Of a stretch of DNA of 64,000 bases, positions 8,053-16,611 are shown piece after piece; position 1 is the first letter of the stretch; each line of letters begins with the position of its first letter. The position numbers were made by a program, and so were the translations under genes. The stretch covers positions 1 through 64,000 of the forward strand of contig CAZFDM010000242.1 of the NCBI GenBank assembly GCA_964517975.1, given 5' to 3'. The notes below the pieces were generated by a model, which was not told the origin of the DNA, searched no databases, and was given only the letters and a program-made list of their open reading frames with translations. Origin of the DNA: JBBIRM01 sp964517975 (GTDB lineage Bacteria; Desulfobacterota; BSN033; UBA1163).

Positions 8053-9966
8053 TCACCAAATAAATACCCCTAAAAAGAGTCGAGTGATGAAGGCTAAGAG
8101 AATGGCCACAGAAAGAGTAAAAAGGATTGCCAGAAAAGCACCTTTCTTCCCGATCTCTTTCCAAAGGGCTGCAATCGTAGCCAAACAGGGAATATAGAAA
8201 GTAACAAAGATAGTAAAGACCATGATTTGAGTTTTTGTCATTACTGTAAGAACCTGGGTGGTTCCTAAAGCCTGGGTCAGCATGATCATGGACAGTTCTT
8301 TTCTTAAGAGACCAAAGATGAGGGTCGTCCCCACAGAAACCGGCAGGCCAAGAATGCGGGTAAGAGGAGATAAAAACCAGTTAATATTTTTTTCAACGCC
8401 TCCATACTCCATCAGGGCAAGCAGAGCACTTCCGATAATCAGGAGAGGCCAAGCGATAACGATAAATTCTCTTATTCGATACCAGGATTTCTTTAATATA
8501 TTTTGAAAAGGGGGGAATTGGTAAACAGGGATTTCGAGAATCAATCCAAGACTCCCGGGTTCTGGATAGAGAGAAGAGAGAATCTTCCCAGAAATAGCCA
8601 CCACAAGGAGGTTAAGAGCAAATATTGTCAGAGCAGCATTAGGGTTGATAAAAAATGCAACCAGGCCGAAGATGATGGTAATTCGAGCAGAACATGGAAT
8701 CATCGTGGAGAGAATAGAAACAATAAATCTGTGTTGGGGAAATTCAAGGATTCGCGTGGCCATCACTGCAGGAACACTGCATCCATATCCGAGAATAAAA
8801 GGAATGACCGACTTGCCATGAAGACCGATCCGGTGCATGAAGATATCCATCAGAAAAGCCACCCTTGGGAGATATCCAATGTCTTCAAGAATGGAGAGTC
8901 CAATGAGGAACGGAACAAGGTAAGGAAGGACGATAGCGATTCCTCCTGCAATTCCTTGAAGGACTCCCTTTAAGAGGAAGAAAGATAAACTTCCTTTTCC
9001 CCAAAAAATCTCGAGCCCTTCTATCCATCGCTCAAAGAACTCCATCAGGGGCTTTTCTATGTAACCTCCTATTCCAAAGATGAAGTTGAAGAAACCATAA
9101 AAAACCAAAGCCAGAATTACATATCCAAAGAATTTATGCATCACTATCTGATCAACATTGCTGCGGATATCTCTTTTAGGAGGGTGGAGAATCGTTGTGA
9201 CTTGCTCAAAAAGGTTCATAGAGAGGGCATGACGTTCAGAAGAAATGACCTGGTCAGAAGGAACCCCATGGGCCTGTTCTAATTTCTCCTGAAACGGCCT
9301 AATCTGGTCAAAAGAATTTCTGACTTCCTTGATGAAAATGGGATCATTTTCGAGAAGTCGAAGGACAAGAAAGCGAGAAGGGACCTTTTCTCGAATTTTT
9401 TGTTGATCCGAAATGACGACCAGTTGATCAATGATGTCTTCAATGTCTTTGCTGAATTTCAGATTTTTACCTACTCTCTTTTTTTCAAAAACCTCTATCG
9501 CCCCATTAAACAACTCTTTGAGCCCCTTTCCCGTTTTTGCAATCGTGGGGATCACGGGGATTCCAAGAATTTCTGAAAGTTTCTTCTCATTAATCTGAAT
9601 TCCCTTTCTCCGAGCCTCATCCATCATATTCAGGCAAAGAACCATCGGGACTTCGAGCTCAAGAAGTTGAAGCGTCAGTTCCAAACTTCGACCTAATAGC
9701 GAAGCATCGATGACATTAATAATCACATCAACTTCTCCCGATAGGAGATGATTTCGAGCCTCCGATTCAGCTGGATCCCCAGAGGTGAGAGAGTAGGTGC
9801 CTGGAAGATCGATACAATGGCATGTATGCCCGTTGATATGAATATTAGTCTCTGTATATTTTACAGTGGTTCCAGGGAAGTTGGAGGTAATGGCCTGATA
9901 ACCTGCAATATGATTGAAAATCGTACTTTTCCCACAATTTGGCTGGCCACCAAGAGCAATTCTCAT
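8053..9966 (-). CDS. feoB: Ferrous iron transport protein B
   Basis: This 637-residue protein combines a cytosolic G-protein domain with a polytopic membrane domain. G motifs are GGQPNCGKST (G1, residues 6-15), FPGTTVKY (G2), DLPGTYSLTS (G3) and NMMDEARRKG (G4). Membrane segments begin near residue 275 and include the paired gate-like helices around GYGCSVPAVMATRILE and IPCSARITIIFGL, the conserved Cys-containing FeoB permease motifs. It imports Fe(II) driven by nucleotide hydrolysis. It overlaps feoA by ATGA, implying coupling. The length is short relative to E. coli FeoB (773 residues) because the C-terminal extension is absent. Confidence 0.95.
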   Translation of the reverse strand: MRIALGGQPNCGKSTIFNHIAGYQAITSNFPGTTVKYTETNIHINGHTCHCIDLPGTYSLTSGDPAESEARNHLLSGEVDVIINVIDASLLGRSLELTLQLLELEVPMVLCLNMMDEARRKGIQINEKKLSEILGIPVIPTIAKTGKGLKELFNGAIEVFEKKRVGKNLKFSKDIEDIIDQLVVISDQQKIREKVPSRFLVLRLLENDPIFIKEVRNSFDQIRPFQEKLEQAHGVPSDQVISSERHALSMNLFEQVTTILHPPKRDIRSNVDQIVMHKFFGYVILALVFYGFFNFIFGIGGYIEKPLMEFFERWIEGLEIFWGKGSLSFFLLKGVLQGIAGGIAIVLPYLVPFLIGLSILEDIGYLPRVAFLMDIFMHRIGLHGKSVIPFILGYGCSVPAVMATRILEFPQHRFIVSILSTMIPCSARITIIFGLVAFFINPNAALTIFALNLLVVAISGKILSSLYPEPGSLGLILEIPVYQFPPFQNILKKSWYRIREFIVIAWPLLIIGSALLALMEYGGVEKNINWFLSPLTRILGLPVSVGTTLIFGLLRKELSMIMLTQALGTTQVLTVMTKTQIMVFTIFVTFYIPCLATIAALWKEIGKKGAFLAILFTLSVAILLAFITRLFLGVFIW

Positions 9967-10193
9967 TCGATCTTCTCTACCACGATTCGAGAGGCAATCC
10001 CTCTACCAAGGGCCACTTGGCTTCCATGAACTTCAATCAGAATGGGACCCCGGAGGACCCCAAACCTTAATATAGTAATGATATCGCCTGGGTGGATACC
10101 CATTTGACCGAGACGCTGTCTTATCCCTTGCCCTCCCTGGATATCGATTACCTTCGCTTTTTTATTTTCAAAAATCTTATCCAGAGTGGTCAT
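9963..10193 (-). CDS. feoA: Ferrous iron transport protein A
   Basis: This 76-residue SH3-like FeoA protein contains GQGIRQRLGQMGIHPGD and VALGRGIASRIVVEKIE, both typical. FeoA interacts with FeoB to support Fe(II) uptake. Its start overlaps the upstream HbpS-like stop, and its stop overlaps the feoB start, each by 4 nt (ATGA), so the three genes are tightly coupled. Confidence 0.93.
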   Translation of the reverse strand: MTTLDKIFENKKAKVIDIQGGQGIRQRLGQMGIHPGDIITILRFGVLRGPILIEVHGSQVALGRGIASRIVVEKIE

Positions 10194-10618
10194 GGTTCTT
10201 CCTTCCCCCTAAGTATTGCCCTGATTCCTTTGATGATTCTTTGGCATAGAGCAACGTCCTTATCTGGCAATTCGCTACATACCCCTATTGCCCCAATCAC
10301 ATGGCCATCAAGCCAGATAGGAGCCCCTCCAGGGATAGGGGTCAACCGGTCATTCCAATTCTGAGTATTAAAGCCAAACCCAGGCGCCTTGGGATTACCA
10401 AAGACAGAGATTTCAGAGCTGGGGCGACGAAAAACAGCGGCAGTCCATGCTTTATCCCTTGCTATTTCTGCAGTGGGGATAGGAGCCTCGTCCATACGGT
10501 GAAGCGCCACCAGCCAGCCGTTTTCGTCAACAATGGCAATGCTGCAACCTATACCTTTCCCTTTCGCTATCTTGATTCCTGTTTGAAGTAATTTTTTGGC
10601 CATCTCTAAATTCATCAT
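10190..10618 (-). CDS. HbpS/GlcG-family heme-binding-like protein
   Basis: This 142-residue protein has the GlcG/HbpS fold: KLLQTGIKIAKGKGIGCSIAIVDENGWLVALHRMDEAP at the N-terminus, split by the family's DExGxxxxxxRMD signature, and GGAPIWLDGHVIGAIGVCS near the end. HbpS proteins bind heme or iron-related ligands or serve as small-molecule sensors; no catalytic role is proven. Translational coupling to feoA suggests a link to iron uptake. A paralogue lies upstream at 10807-11253. Confidence 0.8.
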   Translation of the reverse strand: MMNLEMAKKLLQTGIKIAKGKGIGCSIAIVDENGWLVALHRMDEAPIPTAEIARDKAWTAAVFRRPSSEISVFGNPKAPGFGFNTQNWNDRLTPIPGGAPIWLDGHVIGAIGVCSELPDKDVALCQRIIKGIRAILRGKEEP

Positions 10619-10796
10619 CGTGGGTAATCTCCTCTTTAAGATTTACCTAAGACCGTAAGGGTTTGTTCTAACGGCAACGGTAACGATGCCTGTATCGTCT
10701 ATATAAAGCTATGGTTATCGTGTTTAATTATTTTAAACATAACTGTTACCGAATGACGAAACTGGCTTCGTAACCTTAAACAATAATCCTCTACCA

Positions 10797-10814
10797 ATTT
10801 TCATTATCATTCAT
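10797..10814 (-). promoter_or_regulatory. Weak Fur-box-like sequence upstream of the Feo operon
   Basis: On the minus strand ATGAATGATAATGAAAATT matches about 12 of 19 positions of the classical Fur box, including the ATGATAAT core. It overlaps the stop of the upstream HbpS-like gene and lies about 180 bp before the feo-linked HbpS gene. The region is AT-rich, so chance similarity is possible. Confidence 0.25.
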
Positions 10815-11253
10815 AAAGTGCGGTCACACCAGCCTGGCTGACGGTCGTGTCGCTGATGTCTCCTGTCCCTGCTGGAACTCCGCTACAACCAATGGCGCCA
10901 ATAATCTCATTTTCATCGTTTGTGATTGGAATTCCTCCAGGGATGAAACAAAGTCGTCCCTTCCCCCTGCCGATCATTCCCATGGCATGGTCACCCAAAA
11001 GTCTCCCGATGTTACGAGGGTCGAGCCATCGAGACCCCATCAGGGTAGGCATTTTAAAAGCCACGGAGGTCCATGCTTTCTCAATCGCAATATCTGTGGT
11101 AGCCATGCCAGCTCCGTCCATCCGATGGACAGCGATGACGGTGCCAGACTTATCTACCACAGCGATGCTGCATGGGAACCCTGCGATCTCTCTGGCCCAC
11201 CTCTCGGCTGCCTCAAGCATCTTCAATGCCATCTCCAGAGTTAATTCTTTCAT
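10807..11253 (-). CDS. HbpS/GlcG-family protein, second paralogue
   Basis: This 148-residue protein contains IAGFPCSIAVVDKSG followed by VIAVHRMDGAG, then GGIPITNDENEIIGAIGCSGVP, the GlcG/HbpS layout. Compared with the feo-linked copy it has an insertion (LGDHAMGMIGRGKGRLCFIPGG) before the final motif. It is separated from the Feo group by 188 bp of non-coding sequence and probably forms its own unit. Ligand unknown. Confidence 0.8.
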   Translation of the reverse strand: MKELTLEMALKMLEAAERWAREIAGFPCSIAVVDKSGTVIAVHRMDGAGMATTDIAIEKAWTSVAFKMPTLMGSRWLDPRNIGRLLGDHAMGMIGRGKGRLCFIPGGIPITNDENEIIGAIGCSGVPAGTGDISDTTVSQAGVTALYE

Positions 11254-11329
11254 ATATCACCCTCCTCCTACCTTCTACCCTGCCCTTCCGCTTTGCTCAG
11301 CTGAGGTATAGGGTATAAATTGGAATGAC

Positions 11330-11698
11330 CTATTTATCCAAAAGATCATCAGTGGCTATGACGTCAGCACCCGTGTTGAGTAAATTTTTAAAAATGACCT
11401 GGCCTCCTTTTATGGGCGGTTTCACCCTCAGATGGGTGAGGGCTTTTGCCGCCTCCTTCATTTTTGTTTTAAGGATAGGTCTGTTTGACCTTACAGGAAG
11501 AAGTGGCCGAGGGGTATTTTCGGTAAGAAGAGTGGTAGTAAAAACCCTGACTGGGTTTTGGTACTCTTCCATCACAAACTGACGCCCTTCTTTACATCTA
11601 TAGGCTTCAATTTTAGTGACCCTTCCCCGAGTATCCACATGGAGAGTAGTCTCACAGCCCATAGGGCAACCCACACAGATAATCTTTTCCTTATTCAT
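11330..11698 (-). CDS. DUF1667 cysteine-rich redox protein
   Basis: This 122-residue protein has the DUF1667 N-terminal motif CVGCPMGCETTLHVD plus a conserved cysteine in YRCKEGRQF; the four cysteines probably bind an Fe-S cluster. The family is nearly always encoded behind the two flavoproteins found upstream here. The start (ATG 11696-11698) overlaps the stop of the preceding gene by 8 nt (ATGAATAA), so translation is coupled. It likely serves as electron-transfer subunit of the three-gene complex. Confidence 0.88.
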   Translation of the reverse strand: MNKEKIICVGCPMGCETTLHVDTRGRVTKIEAYRCKEGRQFVMEEYQNPVRVFTTTLLTENTPRPLLPVRSNRPILKTKMKEAAKALTHLRVKPPIKGGQVIFKNLLNTGADVIATDDLLDK

Positions 11699-12953
11699 GT
11701 TTCCCTGCCTTTTCACATCTGATGATCAACTCATTGGTCTTTCCAACCAATGGCTCCAATTGATTTTTTGAGAGAGTGACCTTGATCATTTCACTGGGTT
11801 TTACGATCCTTAGCTTCTGAGAATAAATTTCTCCTACCTTCAACTGAACCCCCTCCTTCAACTCCTTGACTCGGATATAAAGGGAGGTATCATCCTGTCC
11901 ACTGATGATCTGTGGGACAATGGATCGAATGTTCCTCCCAGGGCGAAGGGTCAATCGGGGTTTCTTTTCAAAGGTTTCCCTTTTGGCATACCTCGCAGCC
12001 CAGGTCCCGGCTATCTCGGCCTCCCAAGAAACATGGTCCACCAAATCATGAACATGAACCACATTTCCTCCTGCGAAGATCCCGGCTACGCTGGTTTCCC
12101 TTTGCTCATCGACCACGGGCCCCCCGGTCAACGGATCAAGTTCTACCCCTGCCATCTTTGAAAGCTCATTTTCAGGAATCAAGCCAACTGAAAGAAGCAT
12201 CGTATCGCACTCTATGATCTGTTCAGTGGATGGAATGGGGTTTTTATCTTGATCTACTTTAGCGATCGTAACGGCCTCAATCCGCTCTTCACCGTGGATC
12301 TGGGTAACGGTATGCTCCAAAAGCAATGGAATATGAAAATCATGGAGACACTGAACCTCGTTTCTGATAAGTCCTCCTACATAGGGAAGGATTTCGACCA
12401 CTGCTTTCACCTCTGCTCCTTCCAAAGTGAGCCTCCGAGCCATGATCAAACCAATATCTCCAGAACCCAAAATGACCACTCTCTTTCCTGGAATGAATCC
12501 TTCCACATTGACAAACCTTTGAGCAGTTCCCGCAGTGAAGATCCCGGCAGGGCGTGTCCCGGGAATACGTAACTGCCCCCGGGTTCGCTCCCGACAACCC
12601 ATGGCCAGAACAATAGACTTAGGTTTGAGACCAATGGGCCCTTCACGCTTATTGATGGCCATCAGCTCTCGGTCTGGAGAGATATGGGTTACCATGGTCT
12701 CCAGCAATACTTCAATTCCTAAATCCTTAATCTTCTCAACAAATCGACGACCGTATTCGGGCCCTGTGAGGTCCTGGCCGAAGTAGAAGAGGCCAAATCC
12801 ATTATGAATACACTGGTGAAGAAGGCCGCCGAGCTGTTCTTGACGTTCAAAGATGAGGACACGCTCCGCTCCTTCTTCTTTTGCCTTAATCGCAGCAGCC
12901 ATTCCCGCTGGGCCAGAACCAATCACCGCTATATCAATTTCTGAAAGTCTCAT
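11691..12953 (-). CDS. NAD(P)/FAD-dependent oxidoreductase
   Basis: This 420-residue flavoprotein has an N-terminal FAD motif VIGSGPAGMAAAI (about 10-22) and an NAD(P)-binding motif VILGSGDIGLIMARRL (about 160-175). The conserved GIFAGGNVVHVHDLVDHVSWEAE stretch, interrupted here after the family's FAD C-terminal motif, is typical of the partner of GlpA-like dehydrogenases. It overlaps the upstream FAD gene by ATGA and the DUF1667 gene by 8 nt. It probably passes electrons between NAD(P) and the GlpA-like subunit. Substrate unknown. Confidence 0.85.
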   Translation of the reverse strand: MRLSEIDIAVIGSGPAGMAAAIKAKEEGAERVLIFERQEQLGGLLHQCIHNGFGLFYFGQDLTGPEYGRRFVEKIKDLGIEVLLETMVTHISPDRELMAINKREGPIGLKPKSIVLAMGCRERTRGQLRIPGTRPAGIFTAGTAQRFVNVEGFIPGKRVVILGSGDIGLIMARRLTLEGAEVKAVVEILPYVGGLIRNEVQCLHDFHIPLLLEHTVTQIHGEERIEAVTIAKVDQDKNPIPSTEQIIECDTMLLSVGLIPENELSKMAGVELDPLTGGPVVDEQRETSVAGIFAGGNVVHVHDLVDHVSWEAEIAGTWAARYAKRETFEKKPRLTLRPGRNIRSIVPQIISGQDDTSLYIRVKELKEGVQLKVGEIYSQKLRIVKPSEMIKVTLSKNQLEPLVGKTNELIIRCEKAGKHE

Positions 12954-14422
12954 GGCTGTACCTCGATTAATTCTTTGGATTTATAAAGCAATAAACGAGA
13001 GTCTCGACCTTTCTTGGTAATCTTTTCCTCAGGAAGGTTAAGTTCCCCCGCCAATATCTTCATCACACGGGGTGAACAGAATCCCCCCTGACATCTTCCC
13101 ATTCCAGCCCTAGTTCTGAATTTGACTCCATCGAGGGTCGTTGCCCCTCTTCGAATCGCCTCAACGATTTCCCCCTCTGTCACCGTCTCACAACGACAAA
13201 CCACGTGGCCATATCGAGGATCCTTCTCAATCCATTCCCTCTGTTGAGCCTCAGAAAGTTTAGAAAAGACAAGTGGAGCTTTTCTGAAGGGGTCAAAGGT
13301 TGGATTCTTCTCTAATCTTAACCCTTCCTGTTGGAGCAATTCTACCACTTTCTTTCCCGTTGAAGGAGCAGCGCTTACTCCTGGATAACCCATACAGACG
13401 TTAATCAAACGAGGAACTTTACGAGAGGCCTGAACGACACACTCATGCCAGCCCAGTTCCCAGTTTCGAAACATAAGGAATCCACTAAAAGAATGGATGA
13501 TATCCTTTTCAGAGATGTCAGGAATGATGCGACGAACATTTTTTAAAGCGATCTCCATCACTCTTCTCGTTGTTGAGGTATCCCCCTGAGGAGCCAGTTG
13601 CATGGTCGTTCCAAAGAAAATATTCCCGTGCACACTTGGCGTGATGATATTCATCTGCCCTGGCGCTTCGGGTCGGGTATGGATTTCATGTTGAATCAAT
13701 CCTCTCAGATTTTTATCCAAAATGCTAACAAATCCTCTAATCGGGTAGAGAACAAAATCATCGGCTTTGAGTAAACGAGCAACCCGAGCCGTTGAGGTTC
13801 CCGAGGCATTCACAATAAATCGGCACTGAATCCTCCCCTGGCTCGTCTCTACCTCAAAGGAATCGGTCCTCTGGAAGATATTTAAAAGTTCCGTCTCTCT
13901 CCGCACCTTCACTCCATTTTGTGCAGCATTCTCGATGAGACCGAAAGTAAGCCTAACAGGATCGACAATGGCAATATTTGGATCCAAAAGGGCACCGATG
14001 GCCTCTCGAGTCACATTCGGTTCCATCCGTCTAAGTGTATCCCGATCAATGAATTCATGGGGAGGAAGTCCAATTTTTTCTGCCCTCGATTTTAATTTTT
14101 GGAATTTGGCGAATTCCTCGTTGTTTCGAATAAGGGCAAGCTCTCCGACCCGTTCAAAAGGAACATCAAGTTCTTGGCATAGAGGTTCCATTAGAGGAAT
14201 GCTCTCCCAAACGAGCTTGCTACGGAGATATTCGGGTCGAAACTCTAAGGCATCTCCTCCCTGGCAGACAATGCACATATTGGCCTTGGTACTCCCCCAG
14301 CCAAAATCAGCCTCCTTCTCGACCAACATTACGTCTGTCTTATAACGAGAGAGTTCTCTTGCTACCGCCGCACCTAAAACGCCCCCACCAATGATCAACA
14401 CTTCAGTTTCTAATCTCTCCAT
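12950..14422 (-). CDS. GlpA-like FAD-dependent oxidoreductase with C-terminal BFD-type Fe-S domain
   Basis: This 490-residue protein has a DAO/GlpA-type FAD domain (LIIGGGVLGAAVARELSRY, about residues 9-27) and a C-terminal bacterioferredoxin-like [2Fe-2S] domain with CRCETVTEGEI and RAGMGRCQGGFCSPRVMKIL. This layout occurs in anaerobic glycerol-3-phosphate, sarcosine or 2-hydroxyacid dehydrogenases. ATG 14420-14422 was chosen because MERLETEVLIIGGG is the normal family start and GGAG lies upstream. With the downstream flavoprotein and DUF1667 protein it forms the three-subunit set seen in anaerobic glpA-like loci. The substrate cannot be assigned. Confidence 0.82.
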   Translation of the reverse strand: MERLETEVLIIGGGVLGAAVARELSRYKTDVMLVEKEADFGWGSTKANMCIVCQGGDALEFRPEYLRSKLVWESIPLMEPLCQELDVPFERVGELALIRNNEEFAKFQKLKSRAEKIGLPPHEFIDRDTLRRMEPNVTREAIGALLDPNIAIVDPVRLTFGLIENAAQNGVKVRRETELLNIFQRTDSFEVETSQGRIQCRFIVNASGTSTARVARLLKADDFVLYPIRGFVSILDKNLRGLIQHEIHTRPEAPGQMNIITPSVHGNIFFGTTMQLAPQGDTSTTRRVMEIALKNVRRIIPDISEKDIIHSFSGFLMFRNWELGWHECVVQASRKVPRLINVCMGYPGVSAAPSTGKKVVELLQQEGLRLEKNPTFDPFRKAPLVFSKLSEAQQREWIEKDPRYGHVVCRCETVTEGEIVEAIRRGATTLDGVKFRTRAGMGRCQGGFCSPRVMKILAGELNLPEEKITKKGRDSRLLLYKSKELIEVQP

Positions 14423-14502
14423 TTTAGAATTTTCTCCTCTTGACCTAAGCTTCTGCTCTTTCCCCAATTTTCCCCATGAAACATCTTTTTTTAAAATTCT
14501 TC

Positions 14503-14715
14503 TTATAGCATTCGAATCGCTCCCAGAGGACAAGATTCAGCGCACTTCCCACACTCCTGACAGAAGCCCTGAATCGGATAAGGGAACTCATACGCTTCCA
14601 ATTGTTTCCATAAGTTATCAGGACATACCCCGATAACGAGGCATATACCCCCCTCACAGTTTTTGGGATTGCATCTCTTATAATCTATTGCCACCTTTAG
14701 TTTGACATCTAACAT
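14503..14715 (-). CDS. Small ferredoxin-like [4Fe-4S] protein
   Basis: This 70-residue protein has two cysteine clusters: CNPKNCEGGIC...C near the N-terminus and CQECGKCAESCPLGAI near the C-terminus, the latter a canonical [4Fe-4S] motif. It resembles the protein at 24575-24787 (shared VAIDYKRC, YPYP and GFCQECGKC), so the window has two paralogues. It lies 80 bp upstream of the GlpA-like gene and may be its electron partner. Confidence 0.8.
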   Translation of the reverse strand: MLDVKLKVAIDYKRCNPKNCEGGICLVIGVCPDNLWKQLEAYEFPYPIQGFCQECGKCAESCPLGAIRML

Positions 14716-14772
14716 TTTTCCAAATCTACCTATTAAATGAAACCTACCTTAAAAGCCCCGACACCTAACCTG

Positions 14773-15105
14773 TTATTTAATAGATTCCTCAATCATCGAT
14801 CTCAATCGAGATTTAGAAACAACCCCTACAATTTGATTAACAGCCTTACCATCTTTGAAAAGAATGAGTGTTGGGATCCCCCTGATCCCATAGGTAGAGG
14901 GGGTCTGGGGGTTTTCGTCCACATTCATTTTTCCTACCTTTATTCTCCCGCTGTATTCTTTCGCCAATTCCTCAACAGTGGGTGCAATTGATAGGCAGGG
15001 GCCACACCAGGGAGCCCAGAAATCTACCAGAACCGGCAGATCAGATTGGAGAACTTCTTTGTTGAATTTTCCATCGGTGAAATGATATAGAACGTCTTTA
15101 TCCAT
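14773..15105 (-). CDS. trxA: Thioredoxin
   Basis: This 110-residue thioredoxin has the standard active site FWAPWCGPC (about residues 31-39) and the cis-proline region GIRGIPTLILF. Length and motifs are those of a housekeeping cytoplasmic thioredoxin, the general disulfide reductase. It differs from the atypical thioredoxin of the Grd operon (WGPQCAPC), so the cell has at least two. Confidence 0.93.
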   Translation of the reverse strand: MDKDVLYHFTDGKFNKEVLQSDLPVLVDFWAPWCGPCLSIAPTVEELAKEYSGRIKVGKMNVDENPQTPSTYGIRGIPTLILFKDGKAVNQIVGVVSKSRLRSMIEESIK

Positions 15106-15215
15106 ACTTCCTCCTTATGAAATTTTTTGATTGAAATCCAAACGCGTTAAAATATCCAAAAGAATTTCTTCTTAAGAATTATAGCGACACGTTCATTCAG
15201 CCTTGAATTATACCC

Positions 15216-15938
15216 TTATGTCTTAATGAATGTTAAAAGTTTCACTCCAGTAACCTCTTTGAAGGTGGCGCCCTCGCTGATGGAACGAATCAATCGATCT
15301 GGATCAATGATCTTTGAACCGCAAACCGCATTGATGCCGTAATCAAAAAGAATCGGAGAGAGAGGAGAAGTGGGGCCGATCAAAATCACGTAGGCTTTTT
15401 TACAGAGTTTCAAAAGTCCTTCCAGGGTATGGTTAATAAAGGAGGTTCCTGTAATCCCAACCACATCACAGTCTGGCAAAATTCTATCTGCCTCAATGGC
15501 TGGCAAATCTCCTTCTCGGAGCCTTTGTTCAAGAACCCAAAGATTTTTGATCTTTTCCCTCAATTTTGGAATCCAGGGAAAGTGTCCTACCACGGCTACT
15601 TTTCTCCCCTCTCCTTTCTCAAGAATGAGATCAAAGGCATTCTTCTCTATACACCTTGATTCATCAACATCTATCAGGGAATTAATGGTAGCCATCCCAA
15701 TGGAAGCTTCGAGAAGACTATTGGATTTTGCATATTCCGCAAGTTCGAGGGCCGTCTTCTGGGTCAACCTTCCGACATCTCTAACCCCTTTTTCGTGAGA
15801 GGGGCCTTCCTCCCTAAACGTTGAGGAGATACCGCAATGTTTGCTCACCACAGCGGTCCAGAAGACGCAGGTATGGACACTCCTGACTGGAAAATCCATT
15901 CCTTTAAGGTTCTGGATAAGATCGTCGAGTATCCTCAT
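15216..15938 (-). CDS. DUF4213/DUF364 family protein
   Basis: This 240-residue protein has the DUF4213 N-terminal and DUF364 C-terminal layout, with GRKVAVVGHFPWIPKLREK, the DVVGITGTSFINHTLEGLL segment and a conserved VILIGPTSPLSPILFDYG. The family is proposed to chelate heavy metals or handle metal cofactors, without biochemical proof here. Its start overlaps the methyltransferase stop by ATGA, so the two are probably coupled. Confidence 0.78.
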   Translation of the reverse strand: MRILDDLIQNLKGMDFPVRSVHTCVFWTAVVSKHCGISSTFREEGPSHEKGVRDVGRLTQKTALELAEYAKSNSLLEASIGMATINSLIDVDESRCIEKNAFDLILEKGEGRKVAVVGHFPWIPKLREKIKNLWVLEQRLREGDLPAIEADRILPDCDVVGITGTSFINHTLEGLLKLCKKAYVILIGPTSPLSPILFDYGINAVCGSKIIDPDRLIRSISEGATFKEVTGVKLLTFIKT

Positions 15939-16597
15939 ATCTCATGCTCAATAAGAAACTCCCTTTTCTCACCATAGACCAGTTTCGATTTACCAGTGGG
16001 ACTCAACTCTCCCAAAATATTTTTGAACTTCTTTCCTAAAACAGTCTCTTCCTCCCTAAGGAATTTCTTGGCATCGCTTGAGCCCAGAAAGAGAAGTCGG
16101 ATATAGAAAAAGAACTTAGCGATGAACTTCTTGGGTATCGCATGCTCCATCAAACAAAATCTTCCTCCTTCCTTAAGGACTCTTGCGACCTCCTCAATGG
16201 CCATCATCCGTTCTGTCCCTTTCAATTCATAGAAGGCATGAGAGCACGTCACCCCATGAAAGGATGAGTTCTTAAAAGGTAATTGGCTTGCATTCCCTTG
16301 AATGGGGGAGAAATGTTTCAGATGTTGACCAGAGGCCTTTTGCTTGGCCTTCTCAAGCATTCCCCGAGAAAAATCGAGCCCAACGACCAAGCCCCCTTCT
16401 TCAACTCTTTTCCCTAATTCTACTGCTACCGAGCCAGTTCCAGTGCAGAGGTCTAAAGCCCTATCTCCTTTTGACAGGTTTGCTTTTTCTGCAATATATT
16501 TCCTGAGGGAGCCCTCTACATCTTTCGAATGCAATCGAATGACCAGATCATAGACCTTCGAAAAAAGATCATAGTATTTTTGTCTCAGCGAACTCAT
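15935..16597 (-). CDS. Class I SAM-dependent methyltransferase (UbiE-like)
   Basis: This 220-residue protein carries SAM motif I ALDLCTGTGSVAVELGK (about residues 47-63), an acidic motif VVGLDFSRGMLEKAKQK and a post-motif EVARVLKEGGRFCLMEHA. It is closest in layout to UbiE/MenG-type methyltransferases, but the substrate is unassigned. ATGA overlap links it to the DUF364 gene; the lipoate-ligase-like gene ends 15 bp upstream. Confidence 0.82.
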   Translation of the reverse strand: MSSLRQKYYDLFSKVYDLVIRLHSKDVEGSLRKYIAEKANLSKGDRALDLCTGTGSVAVELGKRVEEGGLVVGLDFSRGMLEKAKQKASGQHLKHFSPIQGNASQLPFKNSSFHGVTCSHAFYELKGTERMMAIEEVARVLKEGGRFCLMEHAIPKKFIAKFFFYIRLLFLGSSDAKKFLREEETVLGKKFKNILGELSPTGKSKLVYGEKREFLIEHEI

Positions 16598-16611
16598 GGT
16601 ATGTTCTACTG

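Noticed and set aside
11330..11698. DUF1667 protein as a selenoprotein
   Set aside because: All four motif cysteines are encoded as cysteine, with no in-frame TGA.
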